Assembly (NCBI RefSeq): GCF_937951745.1
Contig: NZ_CALFBQ010000029.1
Location: 1 to 64,000 of the forward strand
Direction: 5' to 3'
DNA length: 64,000 nucleotides
Origin: an uncultured Chloroflexus sp.
GTDB taxonomy: Bacteria > Chloroflexota > Chloroflexia > Chloroflexales > Chloroflexaceae
Below are positions 48,627 through 57,430 of this stretch, in pieces (the stretch's first letter is position 1; each line of letters opens with the position of its first letter). The notes beneath the pieces are model-generated. The model was not told the origin of the DNA and did not search any database. It worked only from the letters and a program-made list of their open reading frames with translations. The position numbers were made by a program, and so were the translations under genes.

Positions 48627-49727
48627 TTACCCCTCTGATCCTCGTGGCAACGTGACGGTGAAGGTACTTCCCTTACCAAGACCGGCGCTGGCGGCGCTGA
48701 TGTCGCCGCCCATGGCCCATGCAAGATGGCGGGCGATGGTGAGGCCGATGCCGCTGCCGCCACTGGCCCGCGAGCGCGACGGGTCAGCTCGGTAAAAGCG
48801 CTCGAAGATGTAAGGTAAGTGTTCGGGGGCGATGCCGATGCCGGTGTCGGTCACGCTAACCTGTACTTGTTCGTCGGCGATGGTAGAGCGGATGGTAATG
48901 CAACCACCTTCGGGAGTGTAGCGTATCGCGTTGCCGATAAGGTTAAGCAAGATTTGAGCGACGCGGTCGGGGTCAGCGTAGGTAAGAAGTGGCCATTCAT
49001 TATATTCGTAGACGATCCGTAGACAGCCGTCGAGCACTTGTGGTTTCAGTTGAGCGACGACGCGCCTAATGACATCGTTGATGTCGAACGTAGTGAAATG
49101 CAAGGATATTTGGCCAGCTTCGACCCGCGATAGTGTCTGCAAATCGTCAACTAGGCGGCGCAAGCGGCGCACTTCGTGTTGCATGTCGATGAAGGTTTCG
49201 GGGGCATTGGGCAATACGCCGTCGATTAAGCCTTCGAGGTAGCCTTCGATGCCGGCCAGCGGGGTACGTAGTTCGTGGGCGACGTTGCCGATCATGGCAA
49301 CGCGGCGCTGTTCGATCTGTTCGAGCGCTTCAGCCATCTGGTTGAAGCTTTCGGCGACGGCGCGCAGTTCGTCGCTGGCCGGCACGTGTACGCGCTCGTC
49401 GTAACGACCGGCGGCGATGCGCTGGCTGCTGCGGGCAATGCTGCGCAGCGAGCGCAAAATGACTTGCACGAGCAGGATGCTGGTGGTGAGGCCAGCGATG
49501 GTAGCGGCGATCGCTGCGACAGTAAGGGCTTGTATGACGGTTGCGCGCACGGTGGCAAGTTGATCGGGAGAGACAGTCTGTTCGAGTAGGGCGTTGGCGG
49601 TGAGGCTGAGTGCCACCACGCCAACGACAACGACCAGCATTTGGGCGCCGATGATTTGCCAGCGGAGTTGTCGCCAGAAGTGAGTCATTTTGGCATGCCG
49701 ATCAATAACTAAATTGGGTAATGACAT
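48627..49727 (-). CDS. Sensor histidine kinase (HAMP, HisKA, HATPase)
   Basis: A 366-residue kinase with two transmembrane helices (about 22-46 and 66-90), a HAMP domain (about 90-140), and the HisKA box NVAHELRTPLAGIEGYLEGL with the phospho-acceptor His151. The N, D and G boxes of the ATPase are clear (LLNLIGNAIRYT, VTDTGIGIAPEHL, GGSGIGLTIAR). The extracytoplasmic sensor loop is short, at about 20 residues. The cognate response regulator lies 113 bases upstream, with two hairpins in the gap. The signal is not known. Confidence 0.93.
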   Translation of the reverse strand: MSLPNLVIDRHAKMTHFWRQLRWQIIGAQMLVVVVGVVALSLTANALLEQTVSPDQLATVRATVIQALTVAAIAATIAGLTTSILLVQVILRSLRSIARSSQRIAAGRYDERVHVPASDELRAVAESFNQMAEALEQIEQRRVAMIGNVAHELRTPLAGIEGYLEGLIDGVLPNAPETFIDMQHEVRRLRRLVDDLQTLSRVEAGQISLHFTTFDINDVIRRVVAQLKPQVLDGCLRIVYEYNEWPLLTYADPDRVAQILLNLIGNAIRYTPEGGCITIRSTIADEQVQVSVTDTGIGIAPEHLPYIFERFYRADPSRSRASGGSGIGLTIARHLAWAMGGDISAASAGLGKGSTFTVTLPRGSEG

Positions 49728-49788
49728 CGTTCTGCAGCGCCGTATGGCTGTGCAGCTCCTACCCCATTGCTAACGATCCGTTCCATAA

Positions 49789-49838
49789 AGCCGCACGTCC
49801 GTGCGGCTCCCCTAGGGATTGGCAACCTAAGGGTTGCC
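49789..49838. terminator. Two hairpins between the response regulator and kinase genes
   Basis: AGCCGCACG / CGTGCGGCT (49789-49808) and GGCAACC / GGTTGCC (49821-49838) form two adjacent stems in the 113-base gap. They could reduce transcription of the kinase relative to the regulator or protect the mRNA. Confidence 0.5.
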
Positions 49839-49840
49839 TC

Positions 49841-50527
49841 CTACGCCGGCGTATCAACGAATCGGTAGCCGACGCCGCGGGCGGTACGGATGAGGTTTTC
49901 GCCGGTAAGGGCTTCGATTTTGCGCCGGACTTGACTGACGTAGACATCAACAACTCGGTCGGTGCCGTAAAAGTCAGCACCCCATACTTTTTCAATTAGG
50001 TCTTCGCGACTGAGAACGCGGTTGTGGTTGCGAGCGAGCGCCAGCAGCAGGTCGAATTCGGTGGGGGTGAGTTCGAGCAATTGGCCGGCGGCACGCGCTT
50101 CGCGGGTGTCGGGGTCGATTTCGACGTGGGTGAAGCGCATAATCGAACTCTTGGCCGGTTTGCCGCGGCGCCGGCGCAAGATGGCTTCCACGCGGGCAAC
50201 TAACTCGCGTGGGCTGAATGGTTTAGTTAAATAATCGTCAGCGCCGACGCGCAAACCGGCGACGCGATCCATCTCGTCGCTGCGCGCGGTGAGCATCAAA
50301 ATGAAGACGTCGGAACGTTCGCGCAGGCGGGCAGCGAGTTCCATCCCGTCCATGCCGGGCAGCATTAAGTCGAGCACGATCAGATCGGGCTGATCTTCGA
50401 GCGCCATCTGCAAGCCTTCGGGGCCGGTGGTAGCGCATAAGACACGATACCCAGCGTGTTCGAGGTAGGCTTTGGCGACGTTGCGAATGCTGGCTTCGTC
50501 ATCGACGACGAGGATGGTCGGTTGCAT
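49841..50527 (-). CDS. OmpR-family response regulator
   Basis: The ATG at 50527 gives 228 residues. A receiver domain with acidic D9, D10 and phospho-acceptor Asp53 (LIVLDLMLPGMDG) and Lys in YLTKPFSPRELVARV is joined to a winged-helix DNA-binding domain (ELTPTEFDLLLALARN and GVGYRFV at the end). It is upstream of the sensor kinase gene and probably co-transcribed. The long 420-base region upstream contains no other gene. Confidence 0.95.
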   Translation of the reverse strand: MQPTILVVDDEASIRNVAKAYLEHAGYRVLCATTGPEGLQMALEDQPDLIVLDLMLPGMDGMELAARLRERSDVFILMLTARSDEMDRVAGLRVGADDYLTKPFSPRELVARVEAILRRRRGKPAKSSIMRFTHVEIDPDTREARAAGQLLELTPTEFDLLLALARNHNRVLSREDLIEKVWGADFYGTDRVVDVYVSQVRRKIEALTGENLIRTARGVGYRFVDTPA

Positions 50528-50947
50528 AGATCCCTCACCGTTGGCGACAAGGTGGTCTACCGGATGGGCTATATCGCGCGGCTTGACTGCTCTTGGGTCG
50601 TTGCGAGGAAATGATGGAGGTACACAATAGCGTGGTGTACCCTGTCCCCGCAGCAAATTCTTCTGTTAAAGCGCATTATACCGGAGCGGACTGATTCCGT
50701 GATCGGGGGCAATGTCGCTATGGCGAGGGAGCGGCGGCGTCTAGCCGCGCTGGGTGTTGCTCGACCGCAGTCAGCCCCCTTTAGCGAAGCGCATGCCTGA
50801 GCAGGCTGGTTCTGCGCTTGCAAGAGATTGCTTCGCTGCAGGGCGCTGGCCCCATGCTGCCCCTCTGTGCGGCTCGCAATGACAAGTGGGAAAGGGGAGT
50901 GATTGCTGTGCCGCATAGGGTATAGCACTGCTATGCCACTGCTATGG
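50528..50947. other. Intergenic region upstream of the response regulator
   Basis: Four hundred and twenty bases without a gene. It contains a family B repeat at about 50818-50884 and a minus-strand TATAAT (50675-50680) with no matching -35. A short palindromic GTATAGCACTGCTATGCC-type element is at about 50920-50940. Confidence 0.5.
50818..50884. repeat. Dispersed intergenic repeat, family B (divergent copy)
   Basis: The blocks GAGATTGCTTCGC and GGCTCGCAATGACAA match the ends of the element at 9783-9870 and 62427-62474, with a diverged middle. Confidence 0.5.
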
Positions 50948-51595
50948 TCACGTCCGCGCGTTGCTGAGAACGACGCCGAGCAGGTTGGCTTTGACCTTCT
51001 CAAGCTTTTGGCGCGCCTCGCGCACGCGGTCGCGGCGCGAGCGACCGGCTTGCACCACGAGCAAGACGCCATCGACGCGAGTAGACAGAACAAGTGCGTC
51101 GGTGTAGCTTTGCACCGGCGGCGTATCGAAGATCACGATGTCGGCGGTTTGGCGCAGGCGGGCCAGCAGCCCTTCCATACGGCGTGAGCCAAGCAGATCG
51201 GCGGGACGGGGAGGCAGCGGCCCGCTGGGCAACAAGCTCAATCCCGGCACTTCGGTCGGCTGGATGGCGAGCGGCGCATCTTGATCGAGAATCGAACTGG
51301 TGAGACCCTGTTCGTTCGAGATGCCGAAGATGGTGTGTAGGGCCGGCTGGCGTAGATCGCAATCGACCAGCAAGACTCGCTGTTCGGCTTGGGCCATGGT
51401 AACGGCCAGATTCGCGGCGGTCAGACTCTTTTCCGGCGTTGGCTCGGCGGCGGTCAGCAGCAACGTATGGATCGGCTTATCGAGACTCGAAAAGAGAATA
51501 TTGGTGCGCAGCGTGCGATACGCTTCGGCGGCGGCGGAGGCCGGTTCGCGCAGCGTGATCAACATCTGCTCGGGCGACGATGTCACGAGCATCAC
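50948..51595 (-). CDS. BY-kinase/CpsD-like ATPase for polysaccharide export, altered Walker A
   Basis: The 215 residues are homologous to the cytoplasmic tyrosine-kinase (BY-kinase) domain of polysaccharide copolymerases. The frame reads EAYRTLRTNILF, then the P-loop segment LTAAEPTPEKSLTAANLAV, then Walker A' VLLVDCDLRQPALH and a Walker B-like DIVIFDTPPVQSYTDA. The normal sequence is TSA-x-PGEGKST. Here two glycines are replaced by Thr53 and Glu55 while Lys56 and Ser57 remain. The C-terminal tyrosine cluster is also missing. It may be a weak kinase or a regulatory partner of the two Wzz-like proteins encoded next to it. Confidence 0.8.
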   Translation of the reverse strand: MMLVTSSPEQMLITLREPASAAAEAYRTLRTNILFSSLDKPIHTLLLTAAEPTPEKSLTAANLAVTMAQAEQRVLLVDCDLRQPALHTIFGISNEQGLTSSILDQDAPLAIQPTEVPGLSLLPSGPLPPRPADLLGSRRMEGLLARLRQTADIVIFDTPPVQSYTDALVLSTRVDGVLLVVQAGRSRRDRVREARQKLEKVKANLLGVVLSNART

Positions 51596-51678
51596 TCCTG
51601 CCTGTCTTTACAATAAGCGTGAAGGCGTGAAGCGGTGGGCGGCGCAGCAGTAGCGTTGCCGCCCTTCATCTGAAAAAC

Positions 51679-52332
51679 TCACTTCTCGGCCAGCGGAATC
51701 GCCCCTAGGGTTGGCAGGCCGACAAAGCGTTCCACATCCTCCGGCGTTTTGAGCGTGTCGTCGAGGTATTCGAGCACAAACGCCAGCAATACGCCTACCA
51801 CCAAGCCAAGGATCGCGCCGGCCAGCATGTTGATCCGGGTATTAGGCCGGATCTCGACCAGCCGGGCCGGTTGGATGCGAGTAACGTTGATCCGAGCGGT
51901 GCCTTCGAGGGTGGCGTTGATTCGGTTGACTTCGGCAACAATCCGTTCGCCGACCGCATCGGCCAGCGCCTGTGATTGATCGAGGCGTGGCAGATCGACT
52001 TCGATCACAATCTTCTGCTCATCGGGGCGCGGTTGGATGTTCACATCACGCATGAGGCGTTCGCCGCTGATGTCGAGGCCGATCTGCTGGCTGATCTGGT
52101 CGAGCACGCTCGGTTGCATCACCAGCTCGCGGTAGCTGTTCATCGAGTTGCGCAGCACAATGTTGAGGCCGTTGTCAGCTTGATTGGCCAGCGCTAGATA
52201 GACTGCCTGCGAGCGGAAGGTTTGCGGCAGTAGCTTACTGATCGCATACGCGCCGACCACTGCCGCGATTGCAGTGAGGGCAATCACCCACCAGCGCTTG
52301 ATCAGCACATTCACATAGTCGCGGATTTCCAT
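51679..52332 (-). CDS. Wzz-type polysaccharide chain-length determinant protein, copy 2
   Basis: A 217-residue protein with two transmembrane helices, one near the start (WWVIALTAIAAVVGAYAIS, about residues 14-32) and one near the end (ILGLVVGVLLAFVLEYLDD, about residues 168-186), around an extracytoplasmic region. The C-terminal KTPEDVERFVGLPTLG is the typical Wzz/CapA tail that contacts the BY-kinase. It overlaps the first Wzz gene by 22 bases. Polysaccharide length control is the known family role. Confidence 0.85.
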   Translation of the reverse strand: MEIRDYVNVLIKRWWVIALTAIAAVVGAYAISKLLPQTFRSQAVYLALANQADNGLNIVLRNSMNSYRELVMQPSVLDQISQQIGLDISGERLMRDVNIQPRPDEQKIVIEVDLPRLDQSQALADAVGERIVAEVNRINATLEGTARINVTRIQPARLVEIRPNTRINMLAGAILGLVVGVLLAFVLEYLDDTLKTPEDVERFVGLPTLGAIPLAEK

Positions 52333-52943
52333 AAGCGTTCCCCTTGGGCCGGGCGCAGCACAGCGGCGACGACCGCGAGCGCAAACCCGGCAACGAAGCC
52401 CAACGCAGCGCGGAGGGCGGCATCGAACAACGTCGTGCGCAATGAAGCGATCGGTTGTGGCTCGCTAGCCCCATCGAGTACCACCACATTCAACTGAGCG
52501 TTGGTGCGGCCCCAAAAGGTGAGACCGTCGCTTTGCAACAGCGTAATTGCCGCTTCGACCAATGCTTGGGCCGCTTGCGGTGAGGCAGCCTCGCCACGTA
52601 GATCAACGGTGCGGTGTAGTAGGGTTACGCGCAGCCCCTGCTGAATTTCAGCCGTCGTCAAGGGGACGTTGCGCGCAGCAAGTAGTGGCTGTAGCTTGTT
52701 GGCAAACGCGGCACTGCTCAAGACTTGCGGCAAGTCATCGAGCAAGAACTCAGTGATCTGCCAGTTATCAACCGTGTCTTCTGCCCCAACAATCGGATAA
52801 GTGATCAACAACCGGGATGTTGCGGCATAACGCGGTGGTTTTTGCAGATCGAACCAGAGACTCAACCCGCCGGCAATCAGTGCCGGCAGCAGTATAAGCA
52901 GCCAAAACCGGCGGGCAATGCGAATAAGCGTGATGAGTTCCAT
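52311..52943 (-). CDS. Wzz-type polysaccharide chain-length determinant protein, copy 1
   Basis: A 210-residue relative with two transmembrane helices, near the start (FWLLILLPALIAGGLSLWFD) and near the end (AALGFVAGFALAVVAAVLRP). It lacks the extended C-terminal kinase-contacting motif of the next gene. Both proteins, the kinase-like protein and the glycosyltransferase at 53053 form a polysaccharide export group. The pair suggests a hetero-oligomeric copolymerase. Confidence 0.8.
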   Translation of the reverse strand: MELITLIRIARRFWLLILLPALIAGGLSLWFDLQKPPRYAATSRLLITYPIVGAEDTVDNWQITEFLLDDLPQVLSSAAFANKLQPLLAARNVPLTTAEIQQGLRVTLLHRTVDLRGEAASPQAAQALVEAAITLLQSDGLTFWGRTNAQLNVVVLDGASEPQPIASLRTTLFDAALRAALGFVAGFALAVVAAVLRPAQGERLWKSATM

Positions 52944-53052
52944 AGTGTAGATAATAGCGTCTTATGCAAGATTGCGGGGTCGGATAGCGACAGTGATCAG
53001 CGACGTTGCCGCTCTCGCTCATCTTACTATACTTTAGCCATTGCGTTGCTGA

Positions 53053-54198
53053 TCATCCTGCTGCAACCGATTGGCGATACAGACTCTGCTCAAACTCAAG
53101 CAGGCGTCCAGCGCGTTGGGCAGCCAACGCCTCATCGAGAAAAGATCGCATAGCGGTAAGGAAGCGTTCACGACTGAACTGTTCGGCGTGGTGGCGCAGG
53201 GTGAGCGAATCGACTGGATCGGTGCGAGAGAGGGCAACGGCGGCGGCCAGCGCGGCGGCGGTCGGCTGGTAGAAGAAGCGTCCGGTTACGCCTTCAACGA
53301 GCGTTTCGAGTGCGCCGCCAGCAGCATAGGCGATGACGGGCCGGCCAACCGCCAATACTTCCAGCGGGGTAATGCCAAAATCCTCTTCGCCGGGAAAGAT
53401 AAAGGCGCGGCAGCGGGCGAACAGATCGAGCCGGGTTGCTTCATCAACCCAGCCGAGAAACTCGATATGGGGGCCGGCCATCCGCTCGAGCCGCGCGCGA
53501 TCACGGCCATCACCAAAAATCTTGAGCGGCAGGCGCAGATGGTTAAACGCCTCGATCGCCAATTCCAGCCGCTTGTAGGGGATCAACCGCCCACCTGCGA
53601 GGTAAAAGTCTTCGGGCTGGCGTGGCTCATAGGGTGGCAGATCGACCGGCGGCGGGATCACCATCGCCGGGCGGCGGTAGTAGCGGGCAATCCGTCCGGC
53701 GACCTCGCGTGAATTGGCCACAAAGAGATCGACCCGATTAGTGCTGACAGCATCCCACATACGCAGATAATTGAGTAGCAACGGCAACAATCGTGCTTGG
53801 AGGCCGCTAATCTGTTCACGAGCGACATAATCGCCGGTGCGCCAAGCGAAGCGCATCGGTGTGTGGCAATAGCAAATATGCAACGCTCCCGGTCGGGGAA
53901 TGATTCCTTTAGCGAAGGCGCTCGAGCTACTGATAATGAGATCATAGGCTCGCAGATCAAACTGCTCGAAGGCAGTGGGATACAGCGGCACGTAGCGGCG
54001 AAACTGGGTGCGCCATGCCGGCAAGCGCTGCATAAACGAGGTGCGAATATCCCAGTGTTGGTAAGCAGCCGGCATGGTTGCCGGATCGAAAATCGAGGTA
54101 TAGACCGGCGCTACCGGGAACAGCTCGTGGAGGGCTTCGAGCACGCGCTCGGCGCCGCCGTATTGGTTCAGATAGTCGTGTACCAGTGCGACCTGCAT
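53053..54198 (-). CDS. GT4-family glycosyltransferase for polysaccharide
   Basis: The ATG at 54198 gives 381 residues. The acceptor-side half opens with QVALVHDYLNQYGGAERV and contains ICYCHTPMRFAWR. The C-terminal half has the GT4 donor signature: YLAGGRLIPYKRLELAIEAF, then FPGEEDFGITPLEVLAVGRPVIAYAAGG with E-x7-E. It probably adds a sugar on the polyprenyl-linked repeat unit made by this cluster. It is upstream of the Wzz genes in the same orientation. Confidence 0.88.
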   Translation of the reverse strand: MQVALVHDYLNQYGGAERVLEALHELFPVAPVYTSIFDPATMPAAYQHWDIRTSFMQRLPAWRTQFRRYVPLYPTAFEQFDLRAYDLIISSSSAFAKGIIPRPGALHICYCHTPMRFAWRTGDYVAREQISGLQARLLPLLLNYLRMWDAVSTNRVDLFVANSREVAGRIARYYRRPAMVIPPPVDLPPYEPRQPEDFYLAGGRLIPYKRLELAIEAFNHLRLPLKIFGDGRDRARLERMAGPHIEFLGWVDEATRLDLFARCRAFIFPGEEDFGITPLEVLAVGRPVIAYAAGGALETLVEGVTGRFFYQPTAAALAAAVALSRTDPVDSLTLRHHAEQFSRERFLTAMRSFLDEALAAQRAGRLLEFEQSLYRQSVAAG

Positions 54199-54207
54199 AG
54201 CCAACAC

Positions 54208-54246
54208 CTATCCTATCCGGCCGGTTGCCGTTGCCGGATAGGATAG
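54208..54246 (-). terminator. Long hairpin between the MFS exporter and glycosyltransferase genes
   Basis: CTATCCTATCCGGC pairs with GCCGGATAGGATAG over 14 bp with an 11-base loop. It lies 20 bases beyond the exporter stop and 10 bases before the glycosyltransferase start, both on the minus strand, so it separates them and may also affect translation of the latter. Confidence 0.65.
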
Positions 54247-54265
54247 CACATTCCTGCGGTTGCGT

Positions 54266-55618
54266 TTACCTGCTGTATTGGCGGCGGAGAGCGAAGCTCA
54301 TCGCTGTCATCAGCGCCATCGCGCCAGCGCAGACAAGGTAAGCGGTTGGGAAGTCAAAACTGTCGGCGATGCTGGCCATTAGCGCCACGGCGATCAGCGT
54401 GCCGATACTAATCGTGATATTGATGACGCTCTGGGCGACACCGCGATCAGAGGCGGCCACCTCTTCCAGTACCAATGCGCGCAACGCGCCGCCGACCACA
54501 ATGCCCAAGCCGCTACCCATAATGAGCGTTGCGACGACAAAGAGCCAGAACGGCGCTTCGGGCAGACCCAACAGGGCAGTGCCGACCGTCAATTGGCTGT
54601 AGCCGGTCACCATCGTCATCCGCCCACCGATGCGCGGCAACCACCGTCCGGCGATCACCGATGTCACCGAGGCAAGGAAGACTAGCGGCAGCAGGAAGAA
54701 GCCGGCTTGGCTAATTGGCACGCCGAAATTCACCGCGACCGAAGTAATGAAGATAATGCTGCCCATCGAGATGCCGGAACCGACGGCCAGCAGATAGACC
54801 ACTTGCAATTGGCGGTTCGTAAAGAGCCGTGGTGGCAACAGGGGTGCCGGCGCGCGCGTTTCGCGCCATGCGAGCAAAGGGGTCAGCACTGCGACCAAGA
54901 GGAAGAGCCACGGCCAAATGGTCATCCCAAAGATGCGATCGAGCAATTGGTTAATGCCGAGCGTGGTGCTGACCAAGATCAGCACCAGCAGCACCAGCCC
55001 TTGCCAATCGAAAGCGCCATTGGCCGCTTCGTGATGGGCAGCCGAGCGGGGCAAGGCGCGCCACCCGAGAAAAATGACCACTGCGGCGACCGGCAAATTG
55101 AGTAAAAAGATCCAGTGCCAATCGGCAACGGCCAGTATCAATGAAGCCATTACCGGCCCGACCAGAAAAGCCATCCCCGAAGTCGCGCCAATTAAGCCCA
55201 GCGCCTTCGCCCGTTCCGCCGAGGGCAGCACATCGCCGATCACGGCGCTAGCGGTGGGGGTAATGCCACCGGCGCAGACACCTTGCACGGCGCGCCCCAG
55301 CAACACCATCGTCAGATCGGATGCCAGCGCGATCATCAGCGAACCGATAGCAAAGCCAAAGACATTGAGCAGGTAGACATTGCGGCGCCCGTAGCGATCG
55401 CTTAGACTGGCCATCAACGTTGTGCTGCTCAGCGAACAGAGGGTAAAGATAATCGAGACCAACACCACTTGCGTGTTGTCAATCGCAAATGCAGCCCGCA
55501 ACGCTGGCACGATTGGGCCAATGATTGCCGAGTCGAGCGCTGACATAAAGACACCCACGAACAACACGGTCATAATCGCGCGGCGGGTATCGGTTTCGGG
55601 CACGGCCACCGAAGTCAT
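54266..55618 (-). CDS. MFS transporter, DHA1/DHA2-like multidrug exporter
   Basis: The start at 55618, after AAGGAGGT on the minus strand, gives 450 residues with 12 to 14 hydrophobic segments. The MFS motif between helices 2 and 3 is LSDRYGRRNVYLL, and motif C, GATSGMAFLVGPVMASL, marks drug-proton antiporters. It has the N-terminal DSAIIGPIVPALRAAF segment shared by EmrB/QacA-type proteins. The exported compound is not known. Confidence 0.88.
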   Translation of the reverse strand: MTSVAVPETDTRRAIMTVLFVGVFMSALDSAIIGPIVPALRAAFAIDNTQVVLVSIIFTLCSLSSTTLMASLSDRYGRRNVYLLNVFGFAIGSLMIALASDLTMVLLGRAVQGVCAGGITPTASAVIGDVLPSAERAKALGLIGATSGMAFLVGPVMASLILAVADWHWIFLLNLPVAAVVIFLGWRALPRSAAHHEAANGAFDWQGLVLLVLILVSTTLGINQLLDRIFGMTIWPWLFLLVAVLTPLLAWRETRAPAPLLPPRLFTNRQLQVVYLLAVGSGISMGSIIFITSVAVNFGVPISQAGFFLLPLVFLASVTSVIAGRWLPRIGGRMTMVTGYSQLTVGTALLGLPEAPFWLFVVATLIMGSGLGIVVGGALRALVLEEVAASDRGVAQSVINITISIGTLIAVALMASIADSFDFPTAYLVCAGAMALMTAMSFALRRQYSR

Positions 55619-55705
55619 GCGACCTCCTTCATCGCTAATCAAGGGATAGCAGATAAAGAATGGAAGGGAACCGCCTTTATAGCAATGCCTGCTCTGAACC
55701 CATCG

Positions 55706-56956
55706 TTATTCGATCACGTGCAATTGCGTTTGCCGGCCATGCAACCATACCATAGTGCCCCCGATCAGCGCAGCATCTTCTTCGAGGGCAATGCGTACCG
55801 GTTGATGACCCCATTCGGGCACGGGCGCCACATTATTTAACTCGATGGCGTAAACAGTCTCGTCGTACAGAGGATAATCGCCGGCGCCGGGCACACCTTC
55901 TTGGTGATCCCACAATCCAATCGCCGGCCCGGCAGCATGGCCGTGATAACCAAGCGGATGCGAATAAATCGAAGGTTGCAAACCTTCGGCCAGCGCGCGC
56001 GCACGGGTTGCCGCTAACACCTGATTGCCGGTACGCCCAACACGCATCTCGGCTAACAAGATATCTTGCAACCGGTTTGCTTGGGCTAACGCGGCGATCA
56101 GCCCTGCAGGCGGTGCGGTTTCATCGCGCGCTAATACATACGCATGCTGTTGTTGGTCGGTACATAGGCCAAGGTGGCAAAATCCAACATCACAATGGAT
56201 CAAATCGCCGGGCCAGATTCGGTTGCGGGTTGGCGGGGCGTCAAATGGCATGCCACGAGCTTGAAGGTTGACCGTTGGTTGGAACCAAGCTTGCACACCG
56301 GCCTCGTGCATCGTTTGGCGCAGCCACCAAACGACATCATCGGTTGTGGTGACGCCGGGTGTAATCACGGCGCGCGAAAATGCGGTAGCGATGATCCGAT
56401 GACCAAGCGCAACTAATTCCGGGTAGACTGCTAATTCGGCTGGAATACGGCGTTCGAGCCAACCGATGACAATCGTTTCGGCGCTTACGCAACGTTCAGC
56501 GTAGCGAGGGCCAAGGGTGGCGCAGAGACGTTGGTATTCAGTGTAGGTCAGACCATCAGCAAAAGCAAAGGTTGGAGACATATTGATCCCGATCCGTTGC
56601 GGATCATACTCGGCAACGAGGCGGGCTAAGCAGTCATCTTGTGATTCGGTGTCAGGATCCCAAGCCTGCCGGTAGAGATCGCCATAACCGTAGCGATCAA
56701 GCGTCAGTCGCTCGACCGTGCCATCAGGGCGACGGGCAAAGAGCAGAATTGTACGGCGACGGGCATTCATCACCGGCGCTGGAAGCAACGTCATAATGAC
56801 TGGGTCTTCATTGTATTCACGCGCAGTCACCATCCACAAATCGATTTTGGCGCGTTCCATTAGTTCGGGTAACAGCAGCGTCAAGCGTTCAGCTAGCCAT
56901 TGCGCGCGCAGATCGCTCTGCATACGGAGCGAAGTCACAACGGGGGTGATGATCAT
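55706..56956 (-). CDS. M24-family metallopeptidase (Xaa-Pro aminopeptidase-like)
   Basis: The ATG at 56956 gives 416 residues. The creatinase/aminopeptidase-P N-terminal domain (residues about 1-170) precedes the pita-bread catalytic domain. Metal ligands are visible: the Asp in GDLIHCDVGF, the Asp/Gln-rich LGLCTDQQQHAY, the His in HPLGYHGHAAGP, the Glu in YAIELNNVAPVPEW and the Glu in IALEEDAALIGG. The second Asp of the usual metal pair is C-T-D here. Typical enzymes remove N-terminal residues before proline. The order of ligands is right, so activity is likely. Confidence 0.87.
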   Translation of the reverse strand: MIITPVVTSLRMQSDLRAQWLAERLTLLLPELMERAKIDLWMVTAREYNEDPVIMTLLPAPVMNARRRTILLFARRPDGTVERLTLDRYGYGDLYRQAWDPDTESQDDCLARLVAEYDPQRIGINMSPTFAFADGLTYTEYQRLCATLGPRYAERCVSAETIVIGWLERRIPAELAVYPELVALGHRIIATAFSRAVITPGVTTTDDVVWWLRQTMHEAGVQAWFQPTVNLQARGMPFDAPPTRNRIWPGDLIHCDVGFCHLGLCTDQQQHAYVLARDETAPPAGLIAALAQANRLQDILLAEMRVGRTGNQVLAATRARALAEGLQPSIYSHPLGYHGHAAGPAIGLWDHQEGVPGAGDYPLYDETVYAIELNNVAPVPEWGHQPVRIALEEDAALIGGTMVWLHGRQTQLHVIE

Positions 56957-57019
56957 AGCGTGAGATCGTCTTTCTACACAGCGCTGGGTTGGGTCATCGT
57001 TCAACCTGAATCTCGACTA

Positions 57020-57430
57020 TTATAACGCATGCGATGAAAGAGCTGCTGTTACTGTCGTAGTGAGTGAGCTTAACGTAAACGGCTTAGCCAAAAAAGAGAC
57101 CATACCGCTCGCTCGCAAATGTGCCGGTAATTCTTGTTGTGAGAAGCCACTCATCAGAACGATCCGCAAGGATGGGTAGCGACTGAGGATTTCGGTCGCC
57201 AGCTCATCACCCGTTTGGCCCGGCATCGTCAAGTCGATGAGGGCGAGCGCTAATTGGTAGCCATGCTGGTCGAGCACTTGGTGCGCCTCGGTGCCACTAG
57301 CGGCTTCGTAGACGGTGAATCCTAGCCGGCGCAACATCCGTTGCGCCACCACACGCACGTCAGGCTCATCATCAACGACCAATGCCAATCGTTCGATTTG
57401 AGCCAACGGTTGTTCAATCACTGCTTGCAT
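57020..57430 (-). CDS. Stand-alone response-regulator receiver protein
   Basis: A 136-residue single receiver domain. The acidic pocket Asp20 and Asp21 (VVDDEPDVR), phospho-acceptor Asp66 (LALIDLTMPGQTG), and Lys in FLAKPFTLSSL are in order. It has no output domain and overlaps the end of the upstream kinase gene by 13 bases, so the two are coupled. It may act as a phosphate shuttle or bind a partner. Confidence 0.93.
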   Translation of the reverse strand: MQAVIEQPLAQIERLALVVDDEPDVRVVAQRMLRRLGFTVYEAASGTEAHQVLDQHGYQLALALIDLTMPGQTGDELATEILSRYPSLRIVLMSGFSQQELPAHLRASGMVSFLAKPFTLSSLTTTVTAALSSHAL

